Below, in pieces: positions 1-5,037 of a stretch of 5,572 nucleotides of DNA. The notes beneath the pieces are model-generated. The model did no database searches and was not told the DNA's origin. It saw only the letters and a list, made by a program, of their open reading frames with translations. The DNA is from Deltaproteobacteria bacterium (GTDB taxonomy: Bacteria > Myxococcota > XYA12-FULL-58-9 > JAUUZB01). The stretch covers positions 1 to 5,572 of the forward strand of contig JAUUZB010000349.1 of assembly GCA_030590185.1 (NCBI GenBank), in the 5' to 3' direction. Made by a program: the position numbers and the translations under genes. How positions within the stretch are numbered: the first letter of the stretch is position 1; every line of letters starts with the position of its first letter.

Positions 1-899
1 AGCGCGGCCCAGGCCAAGGGCGGGAGCGCCGCGCAACCGTTCGACCCGAGGCCGAGGTCGTGGCTGGTGGCGGTGGCGGTGGCGATGGCGGTGAGCTCGT
101 CGGGGGGGGCGCAGAAGCCGCACTCGGCGAGGGGCGGATCGCAATAGCCGTTCTCTTCGCCCCAGGGATACTTGAACACGATGCCGTTGCGGTCGTCGAA
201 GTGGAGGACGCGCTTTTTGGTCTCCCGGCGACCGGCGGTGTCGTACATGGTCGCCTCGCTGTCGCTACTTTTGGTGACGTGGCCGAGGCCGAGGTAGTGG
301 CCGATCTCGTGAACCGCCGTGTTCATGAGATCTGTCTCGACGTAGACGTCATCGATGGTGAAGGCGTTGTTGGCCGAGTTGAACTCGATGTCGGCGTCGA
401 GGATCTCGCCGGTGAGCGCATTGTACGTGGTGGTGGTCAGCCCGATCACCGAGGCGGCCTGGGCGGGCACGGGCCAGGCGTCGTCGCGGAAGATCAGCAA
501 GTTCTCGTTGGACTCCGGTCGCAGGAAGTCGTAGCCGACCACGTCTCGGTTGGAGAGGGTCGCCGCCTCCCGGAAGGTGAGGTTGGTGGTCCGGTAGGTG
601 TCGGGGGGCAGCGCGCAGTCGTCGATGGTCTCGGTAGGCGGAGTCCCCTCCAGGGTGCCGTCGGCGTCGTAGATGCGCCCCCACGGCGCGAAGGAAGCGC
701 GCAGGGCATCGAGCTCGTCGGCGCCGGAGATGTCATTGGTACCCTGGGCATAGAGCGCGTAGGTGAGATCCCGCTTGGACCAGGAGAGGGAGGGCCCGGT
801 CTCGTACCCGAAATCGTCCACCACCCGCGTGCAGACGTAGGCGGCCGCCGGCAGGGGGAGCGCCAGCATCAGACCGAGGGCGGCGGCTCTACGGAACAC
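1..899 (-). CDS. Secreted matrixin-like zinc metalloprotease, 3' end beyond window
   Basis: Predicted zinc endopeptidase of the metzincin/matrixin type (M10-like), exported across the inner membrane. About 300 codons are visible before the left edge cuts the gene. An N-terminal signal peptide is clear: MFRRAAALGL, then a hydrophobic core, then PAAA before YVC, with likely cleavage near residue 20. Residues 153-174 (GLTTTTYN, then DADIEFN) resemble the strand before the active-site helix in bacterial matrixins. The zinc site is HEIGHYLGLGH at residues 197-207 (ligands H197, H201, H207; catalytic E198). The Met-turn ATMY is at 216-219, 11 residues after the third ligand. Cysteines 253, 260 and 263 follow. 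The last visible residues (SNGCAALPPLAWAAL) look like the start of a Cys-plus-hydrophobic sorting tail. The start is GTG at 899; it overlaps the upstream gene by 11 nt and has GGAAGAGG at 913-906 with a 6-nt spacer. The ATG at codon 11 would destroy the signal peptide. Substrate unknown. Confidence 0.88.
   Translation of the reverse strand, partial: MFRRAAALGLMLALPLPAAAYVCTRVVDDFGYETGPSLSWSKRDLTYALYAQGTNDISGADELDALRASFAPWGRIYDADGTLEGTPPTETIDDCALPPDTYRTTNLTFREAATLSNRDVVGYDFLRPESNENLLIFRDDAWPVPAQAASVIGLTTTTYNALTGEILDADIEFNSANNAFTIDDVYVETDLMNTAVHEIGHYLGLGHVTKSSDSEATMYDTAGRRETKKRVLHFDDRNGIVFKYPWGEENGYCDPPLAECGFCAPPDELTAIATATATSHDLGLGSNGCAALPPLAWAA
66..109 (-). repeat. Hexanucleotide run and G8 tract within the protease gene
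   Basis: GGTGGC occurs three times (66-83) followed by the variant GATGGC (84-89). On the coding strand it gives alternating Ala-Thr (residues 271-278). A run of eight G lies at 102-109 (C8 on the coding strand, giving Pro-Pro). The reading frame stays open through both, so no frameshift is evident. Confidence 0.7.
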
Positions 900-1419
900 G
901 GCGCGCCTCTTCCACCAGGGCGCGCAACGCTCCGAGGGTTTGAGGCCTGATGGGGGTCTCGCCCACCAGGTGAAGGCCGGTCGCGGGGCGGATCAACTCG
1001 GGCGCCGAGGTGTCGCTCCCTTCTGGGTCACCCTCCTCGACATGGAATGCGCCCTGGGCCATGCCGATCGTGAACAACTCCTCCCCGCCGCCAGCGGCGA
1101 GGAACAGCACCACCCGGTCTCCGACCCGAAGGCGCGCGGTGCCCACTACCCGTTGGCCGATCGCACCCACCACACCGCCGAGGGTGAGCACCTCGAGCCG
1201 GTCGGTCGGTGGCCCGTGCCAGGTCTCTTCGACCTGGATCACGTGGCGGGTGTAGATCCGGGTTCCGTCCCAGTAGGAAGCGCGGCTCTCCAGCGTGCCG
1301 AGCACGATCCTCTCGGCCGCGGTTGCCAACTCTTCGCTGGACAAGGCCCGCAGGGTGGTGGCCTGGGCAGTGGAGCAGGCGAGCAGCGCGCCGAGGGTGA
1401 TGACTGCAGAGCGGGACAC
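889..1419 (-). CDS. Small exported protein of unknown function, coupled to the matrixin gene
   Basis: A 176-residue protein of unknown function. The N-terminus (MSRSAVITLGALLACSTAQA) is a signal peptide. AQA before TTL would suit signal peptidase I, but LLAC at residues 12-15 could also serve as an imperfect lipobox, so soluble versus lipidated is open. The mature part runs as a compact beta-rich domain: LSSEELATAAERIVLGTLES, then a segment with IYTRHVIQVEETWHG (residues 55-69), VLTLGGVVGAIGQRV, LRVGDRVVLFLAA and FTIGMAQGAFHVEE. From memory, similar proteins ('V.G.V....S.W....I.T...V.VE...KG ... GG..GGIGQ...G...F..G..V.LFL ... G..QG.F.V') are common in myxobacterial genomes beside metalloprotease genes; I know of no defined activity. 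The start is GTG at 1419. An in-frame TGA lies 11 codons upstream with no other usual start between, so GTG is the first option. No Shine-Dalgarno is visible. The stop TAG (891-889) lies inside the protease gene. Confidence 0.8.
   Translation of the reverse strand: MSRSAVITLGALLACSTAQATTLRALSSEELATAAERIVLGTLESRASYWDGTRIYTRHVIQVEETWHGPPTDRLEVLTLGGVVGAIGQRVVGTARLRVGDRVVLFLAAGGGEELFTIGMAQGAFHVEEGDPEGSDTSAPELIRPATGLHLVGETPIRPQTLGALRALVEEARRVP
906..913 (-). promoter_or_regulatory. Shine-Dalgarno for the metalloprotease, inside the upstream gene
   Basis: GGAAGAGG read on the minus strand ends 6 nt before the GTG at 899. It lies within the last codons of the upstream gene. This supports the GTG start, and together with the 11-nt overlap it suggests coupled translation of the two genes. 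Confidence 0.55.
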
Positions 1420-1426
1420 GACGGGG

Positions 1427-1455
1427 ATGGTAGCGGACGCGGCTTGGGTTCACAA
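1427..1455 (-). promoter_or_regulatory. Candidate sigma70-type promoter for the small protein/protease pair
   Basis: On the minus strand, TTGTGA (1455-1450) and TACCAT (1432-1427) are separated by 17 nt. They match TTGACA and TATAAT at 4 of 6 positions each. The -10 element ends 7 nt before the GTG at 1419, so transcription would begin at or next to the start codon and give a leaderless or near-leaderless mRNA. This fits the missing Shine-Dalgarno. The match is inferred by eye and such matches can occur by chance. Confidence 0.4.
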
Positions 1456-1458
1456 CTG

Positions 1459-1503
1459 TTGCCCGGCGGCGTGTTGCCTGGCGGCGTGTTGCCCGGCAGC
1501 TGC
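1459..1503. repeat. Three tandem 15-bp repeats in the divergent promoter region
   Basis: Three head-to-tail copies of TTGCCCGGCGGCGTG: 1459-1473, 1474-1488 (one T for C) and 1489-1503 (diverged at its end to CAGCTGC). The array starts 4 bp upstream of the candidate -35 box of the leftward promoter and ends 50 bp before the candidate -35 of the rightward one. It is outside every gene I accept. It could be a set of regulator binding sites or a slippage product. Confidence 0.75.
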
Positions 1504-1552
1504 CAGCGTTTGCCTTCGCGGCCGAGTCCGTCGTGGCCCTGGTCCATTGGCG

Positions 1553-1581
1553 TTGCGACGGCCCCGGGCCCCGGGTAGCCT
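1553..1581 (+). promoter_or_regulatory. Candidate promoter for the lipoprotein-gloB unit
   Basis: TTGCGA (1553-1558) and TAGCCT (1576-1581) are 17 nt apart, about 27 bp upstream of the ATG at 1609. The -35 matches consensus at 4 of 6 positions and the -10 at 3 of 6. The spacer is extremely GC-rich and contains CCCCGGG twice in succession (1563-1569 and 1569-1575, sharing one C). The position is right for a short 5' leader of about 20 nt carrying the ribosome binding site. Confidence 0.4.
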
Positions 1582-1597
1582 GATGGGTCTGAGTAGT

Positions 1598-1602
1598 AGG
1601 AG
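1598..1602 (+). promoter_or_regulatory. Shine-Dalgarno of the lipoprotein gene
   Basis: AGGAG is followed by a 6-nt spacer to the ATG at 1609. It favours this ATG over the in-frame ATG at 1624, which would lie 21 nt away. Confidence 0.75.
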
Positions 1603-1608
1603 CATTTC

Positions 1609-2139
1609 ATGAGAGCAGCAACCATGGCGTGGGCCCTCCTGATGGCGGTTGCCAGCTGTGCCGGCGGGAGCGGGGACAGCGGCGGGGCGGGCGGCGGCGA
1701 CGCGCCGAGCGACGGCGACGGGGCGGGCGGCGACCAGCGGATCTTCGCCGCGTGTGCGCCGCATGCATCCACCGGCGCCGTGACCCACGTCGACGTCGAT
1801 GTCGCCTTTAACTTGCCGCCGGAGCTCAGCGTCGGCGCGGGTTGTGTGGGCGATCCTGCCTTGCTCGAGGGCTTGCTCGTCTTCGGCGCCCAGGGCTGCC
1901 TGGTGGATGTCGACAGCTCAGGAGTCAGCGGCTGCTGCACCGACGTCGAAGCTGACGCCAACTACAACGCCGTGTTGACCTACCGGGTGGCGGCCTCCTT
2001 CGCGACCCTGGGCGAACAGACCGTGTGGCTCGAGCTGCCCTCCACCAGCGATCCGGTCGTGCCGCTCAGCTTCACGGGCGTGGCGATCACTCCGGACGCC
2101 AGCGGCAATCTCGACGCCTGGTGCGCCGGTACCCTCTAG
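1609..2139 (+). CDS. Small Cys-containing lipoprotein of unknown function
   Basis: A 176-residue protein predicted to be a lipoprotein. The signal peptide MRAATMAWALLMAVAS ends in the lipobox VASC, so C17 would be lipidated. Residue +2 is Ala, so there is no Asp inner-membrane retention signal and outer-membrane sorting is plausible. Residues 18-42 are a flexible linker rich in Gly, Ser and Asp. The rest (about 43-176) has six further cysteines at 49, 79, 97, 109, 110 and 172, enough for three disulfides. It contains alternating hydrophobic stretches such as VTHVDVDVAFNLP and VLTYRVAASF, which suggest a small beta domain. I do not recognise a family. The start is fixed by AGGAG 6 nt upstream and by the intact lipobox signal. 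gloB starts 22 nt after the stop, so the two are probably co-transcribed, though a lipoprotein and a cytosolic detoxification enzyme have no obvious functional link. Confidence 0.82.
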   Translation: MRAATMAWALLMAVASCAGGSGDSGGAGGGDAPSDGDGAGGDQRIFAACAPHASTGAVTHVDVDVAFNLPPELSVGAGCVGDPALLEGLLVFGAQGCLVDVDSSGVSGCCTDVEADANYNAVLTYRVAASFATLGEQTVWLELPSTSDPVVPLSFTGVAITPDASGNLDAWCAGTL

Positions 2140-2151
2140 GTGGCATCTGAA

Positions 2152-2157
2152 AGGTGA
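2152..2157 (+). promoter_or_regulatory. Shine-Dalgarno of gloB
   Basis: AGGTGA is followed by a 4-nt spacer to the ATG at 2162. It lies wholly in the 22-nt gap after the lipoprotein stop and supports the chosen gloB start. Confidence 0.6.
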
Positions 2158-2161
2158 GCCC

Positions 2162-2923
2162 ATGGAATTTTCACCGATCCCTCAGTTCGGAGATAACTAC
2201 GCCTGGCTGATCACCGATCCGGCGACTGGCCAGTGCGCGGTGGTCGATCCGGCGGAGGCCCGATCGGTGGAGGCACGGATCATCAACCAGGGCTTGGCCC
2301 TCGAGTGCATCTTGGCCACCCATCACCATCCGGATCACGTCGGCGGAATCGCCGGCCTGGTCTCCACCTTCGGGGGGGAGGTCGTGGGCTCCGGGGTCGA
2401 CAAGGAATTCGGCAACATCCCGGAGCAAACCCGCGGGGTCTCCGACGGCGAGCGGATCGAGGTCGTGGGGCAGCCGGTGGATTGTCTGTTCGTGCCCGGC
2501 CACACCAGCGGCAGCGTGGCTTTCCACTTCCCGGAGACAGGTGTGGTCTTCACCGGCGATACGCTGTTCCTCGCCGGCTGCGGGCGGCTGTTCGAGGGGG
2601 ACGCCCGCCAGATGTTCGCTTCCCTGCGCAAACTGTGCTCCCTGCCGCCCGAGACCCTGGTCTGCTGCGGGCATGAGTATACTGAGAATAACTTGCGTTT
2701 TGCCCAGAGCCTGCTCCCCAACGACCAGGCAATTTCCGACCGGCTGGCCACGGTGAGCGCCGCCCGCGAGCGCGGGGAGCCCACGGTGCCCTCCTCCCTA
2801 GCGGTGGAGCTCGCCACCAACCCGTTCCTGCGTAGCGATGATCCTGCCCTGCAGGCCGCCCTGGGCCTCTCCGACCCGGAGGAGGTGTTCGCCGAGACGC
2901 GGCGACGGCGGGATAGCTGGTGA
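2162..2923 (+). CDS. gloB: Hydroxyacylglutathione hydrolase (glyoxalase II)
   Basis: Cytosolic metallo-beta-lactamase-fold enzyme that hydrolyses S-D-lactoylglutathione to D-lactate and glutathione, the second step of methylglyoxal detoxification. Its 253 residues match the usual family length. The metal-binding motif THHHPDH gives H54, H56, D58 and H59. H114 (PGHTSGS), D133 (FTGDTLF) and H171 (CCGHEYT) complete the two-metal site. GCGRLFEG (139-146) and EYTENN (172-177) are the usual glutathione-side motifs. The C-terminal substrate-binding helix is present and ends RRRRDSW where the family often has RRxKD, so Arg appears to replace the usual Lys. This suggests a complete, active enzyme rather than a generic beta-lactamase-fold hydrolase. 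ATG at 2162 has AGGTGA upstream. The gene follows the lipoprotein gene by 22 nt and converges on the symporter gene with 32 bp between stops. No glyoxalase I gene is in the window. Confidence 0.95.
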   Translation: MEFSPIPQFGDNYAWLITDPATGQCAVVDPAEARSVEARIINQGLALECILATHHHPDHVGGIAGLVSTFGGEVVGSGVDKEFGNIPEQTRGVSDGERIEVVGQPVDCLFVPGHTSGSVAFHFPETGVVFTGDTLFLAGCGRLFEGDARQMFASLRKLCSLPPETLVCCGHEYTENNLRFAQSLLPNDQAISDRLATVSAARERGEPTVPSSLAVELATNPFLRSDDPALQAALGLSDPEEVFAETRRRRDSW

Positions 2924-2950
2924 GCGGTTGAGCTGGGGCGGAGTCTGAGC

Positions 2951-2960
2951 CCTGATCAGG
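2951..2960. other. 10-bp perfect palindrome over the symporter stop, in the convergent junction
   Basis: CCTGATCAGG is a perfect palindrome that includes the symporter stop codon (TGA at 2958-2956) and ends the 32-bp junction between gloB and the symporter gene. It has no loop and no T-tract, so it is not a convincing terminator. The only other pairing seen nearby (GGGC with GCCC around 2936-2952) is 4 bp with a 9-nt loop. No clear intrinsic terminator serves either gene. Confidence 0.5.
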
Positions 2961-5022
2961 CGGCCGCCCGGCTGCCGCGAATGATCCAAGCCAGCAGCAC
3001 CGCGACCACGGCCAGCAGCGCTAGGCCGAGCCCGAGGCTGCCGAGGATCACCTGTCCGAGGCCGAACAGGCTGCCATAGAGGACCACCAGACCAACGGCG
3101 AAGCGCTGGGTGGTTGGCCACAACGGATCGGGCGCGACGCCTGGCGTGCGTGGCCAGCCCGGGCCGGGGGGGCGGACCAGCGCGGCAAAGGCGCGCAGAA
3201 CCTGCGGATCGTTCCGTGGCCCGAACAGGGAGACCGGGACCCAGGTGGCCAGGGAGGCACCGGCGATGATGATGATCTGCGTCCAGCCCGGGACCTCGTA
3301 GAACAGAAACGGGTTGGGGCCGCCGAACAACTGCGGGGTGCTGAACAGCAACAGTCCGATGGCGAGCACGGTGGTCACCCCGAGCGCCGCGAACTCGGCT
3401 TGGGGCGTGACCCGGGACCAATACCAGCGCGCCGCGGCGACGCTGCCCAGTCCCGCGCCTAGGGTGATCAAGAAACGCCAGACCTCGGCGATGTTGTGCA
3501 CGAACAGGGCCGTGACCCCGGCGAGCAGCGCCATGCCGACGATGCAGAGCCGACTGACGAGGACGTAGTGGCGCTCCGAGGCGTCGGGCCGGATGAAGCG
3601 TTGGTAGAGATCCCGCACCAGATAGGAGGCGCCCCAATTGGTGTGTGTGTCGATGGTCGACATGAAGGCAGCCAACAGGCTGGCGATCACCAGGCCGAGG
3701 ACGCCGGTTGGCAAAAAGCGTCCCATCAACAAGGGATAGCCCATCTCCCGGTCGGTCAGCTCGACGCGCAGGCCCCGGATGGTCCAGCGCCCGGTGGCCG
3801 ACTCGGGATCAGCCGACTCGATCCGCAGCTCCGTGGTCCGGCTGCGCGCCAACGGCCCGAAGCGCGCCACCAAGGCGCCATTCTCGCCGGGTTCTAGAAC
3901 TGCCCGCTGGTCATCGACCCAGAGGACGGCCCCGGCCGGAGCTCCCGTTATTGTCAATAGACCGCCCGTGACCACGTCAATGCTGGCCGGGGTGACCGTG
4001 ACCTGGCCGTCCTCCGAGACGAGCTGGGGCGGCGCCTCGCCGGCGAGGCGTGGGTAGATGATCAACGCCGCGAGGCCGACCAGGATCCAGGGCCAGGGGC
4101 GCAGAGCGTTGTGGGCGACCGAGAACCAAAGGCTGGCCGCCTGGGCGTGCCCCTCGTCCTTGCAGGCGGCGAGGCGTTGGACGATGTAGCCGTTGCCCTC
4201 GGCGTAACGCCACCAGCCGGCGATGAGCAGTACGGCGAACACCACCAGGGGCATCTGGGGATGGTCGGGGGCCGGCACGAAATCGAGGACCGCGGACAGC
4301 GAACCCCCGGCTTCCTCGGTGACCTCGGCGAGGCGACCGAGCAGACCGTGGGCCGCTTCCCCGTCCGAGCCCACTCCGGTAGCCCCGATGCCTCCAAAAT
4401 GGCTCACCGCGAGGTAGGCGATCAGGATGGCGCCGCCCATGCCGAGGCAGAACTGCACGAGATCGGTCACCACCACCGAGCGGAACCCCCCCAGGGTGGT
4501 GTAGGTCACCGAGAAGGCGACGCAGGCGATGATGACCCAGGCTGGCTCAACATCGAAGAAGGCGGCGCTGATCTTGACCATGGCCGCGATCACCCAGGCC
4601 ATGGTGAGGCAGTTGATGAAGATTCCGAAGTAGACCGCCTTGAAACCGCGCAGGGCCGCGGCGACCCGGCCACTGTAGCGCAGCTCGGTGATCTCGGCGT
4701 CGGTGATCACCCCGGAGCGTCGCCACAGGCGCGCAAAAAAGAAGGTCGCCACCACGTGGGCGATCCCCCAACACCACCAGATCCAGTTGCCGGAGATCCC
4801 CCCGAGCGCCACCAGGCCAGTGACCGCCAGCGGAGTGTCGGCGGCAAAGGTGGTGGCCACGATCGAGGTGCCGGCTACCCACCAGGGGAGCTTGCGGTCA
4901 CCGACAAAGAAGCTCTCGACCCCGCGGCTCGCCTTCTTGGTGAAGAAGGATCCGAGCGCCAGGGCAAAGAGCCCGTAGGCCGCGATGATGGGCCAATCGA
5001 CGGCGGGGCGCTCGGGGCGCAC
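2956..5022 (-). CDS. Sodium:solute symporter (SSS family) with an inserted periplasmic domain
   Basis: A 688-residue inner-membrane transporter of the SSS/LeuT-fold family, expected to couple Na+ entry to uptake of an unidentified small solute. About 14-15 membrane segments are visible: roughly residues 9-28, 45-73, 78-99, 126-152, 160-178, 183-207, 257-276, 298-324, 434-458, 487-508, 513-532, 544-562, 580-600, 640-660 and 663-681. Core motifs include ATTFAADTPLAVTG (56-69, the unwound first core helix), GWWRYAEGNGYIVQRLAA (269-286) and AAFMSTIDTHTNWGASYLV (451-469). S455 and T456 are at the expected Na2 sodium site. Two features enlarge it: a soluble stretch at about 329-425, and extra C-terminal helices after a Pro-rich cytosolic or periplasmic loop (about 602-638). 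The start is GTG at 5022. The upstream gene's TAG is in frame 6 codons before it, so no earlier start exists; a weak CAGG lies 6 nt upstream. It probably shares a transcript with the gene ending at 5038. Substrate cannot be called from sequence alone. Confidence 0.9.
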   Translation of the reverse strand: MRPERPAVDWPIIAAYGLFALALGSFFTKKASRGVESFFVGDRKLPWWVAGTSIVATTFAADTPLAVTGLVALGGISGNWIWWCWGIAHVVATFFFARLWRRSGVITDAEITELRYSGRVAAALRGFKAVYFGIFINCLTMAWVIAAMVKISAAFFDVEPAWVIIACVAFSVTYTTLGGFRSVVVTDLVQFCLGMGGAILIAYLAVSHFGGIGATGVGSDGEAAHGLLGRLAEVTEEAGGSLSAVLDFVPAPDHPQMPLVVFAVLLIAGWWRYAEGNGYIVQRLAACKDEGHAQAASLWFSVAHNALRPWPWILVGLAALIIYPRLAGEAPPQLVSEDGQVTVTPASIDVVTGGLLTITGAPAGAVLWVDDQRAVLEPGENGALVARFGPLARSRTTELRIESADPESATGRWTIRGLRVELTDREMGYPLLMGRFLPTGVLGLVIASLLAAFMSTIDTHTNWGASYLVRDLYQRFIRPDASERHYVLVSRLCIVGMALLAGVTALFVHNIAEVWRFLITLGAGLGSVAAARWYWSRVTPQAEFAALGVTTVLAIGLLLFSTPQLFGGPNPFLFYEVPGWTQIIIIAGASLATWVPVSLFGPRNDPQVLRAFAALVRPPGPGWPRTPGVAPDPLWPTTQRFAVGLVVLYGSLFGLGQVILGSLGLGLALLAVVAVLLAWIIRGSRAAA
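3748..4038 (-). other. Soluble beta-rich insert in the symporter, between core helices 8 and 9
   Basis: Symporter residues about 329-425 are hydrophilic and contain no membrane segment. They lie between IIYPRLAG and the conserved EMGYPLLMGRFLP that leads into the Na2-site helix. Strand-like stretches (QVTVTPAS, GLLTITGA, AVLWVDDQ, ALVARFGP, TELRIES, WTIRGLRVEL) with turns between them suggest an Ig-like or similar beta-sandwich. With the usual SSS topology (N-terminus outside) the loop is periplasmic and corresponds to EL4 of LeuT, the outer lid. The boundaries are approximate and the fold is an inference. Confidence 0.65.
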
Positions 5023-5037
5023 GTCAGGCCTGCCGGA

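Noticed and set aside
60..950. Long plus-strand open frame (296 aa) opposite the protease gene
   Set aside because: It is antisense to a gene with a full metzincin active site, signal peptide and ribosome binding site. Its product is compositionally biased (Gly/Val/Asp-rich) with no recognisable motif, as expected for the opposite strand of GC-rich coding DNA.
1459..1503. Short repeats considered as a CRISPR array
   Set aside because: Units are 15 bp, directly adjacent with no spacers, and no cas genes are present.
940..1578. Plus-strand open frame of 212 aa antisense to the small exported protein
   Set aside because: No domain features; the minus-strand frame has a signal peptide and a conserved-looking domain, so this is its complement.
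1239..1961. Minus-strand open frame of 240 aa through the divergent promoter region, containing PPGNT repeats
   Set aside because: It overlaps both the small-protein gene (other frame) and the lipoprotein gene (antisense). The repeat-encoded PPGNT units come from the 15-bp DNA repeat, and there is no signal, motif or clear ribosome binding site.
2798..3637. Alternative minus-strand frame (279 aa) over the symporter 3' end and gloB 3' end
   Set aside because: Arg/Pro/Ala-rich translation without structure, crossing the convergent junction and antisense to gloB; the symporter frame has clear helices to its stop.
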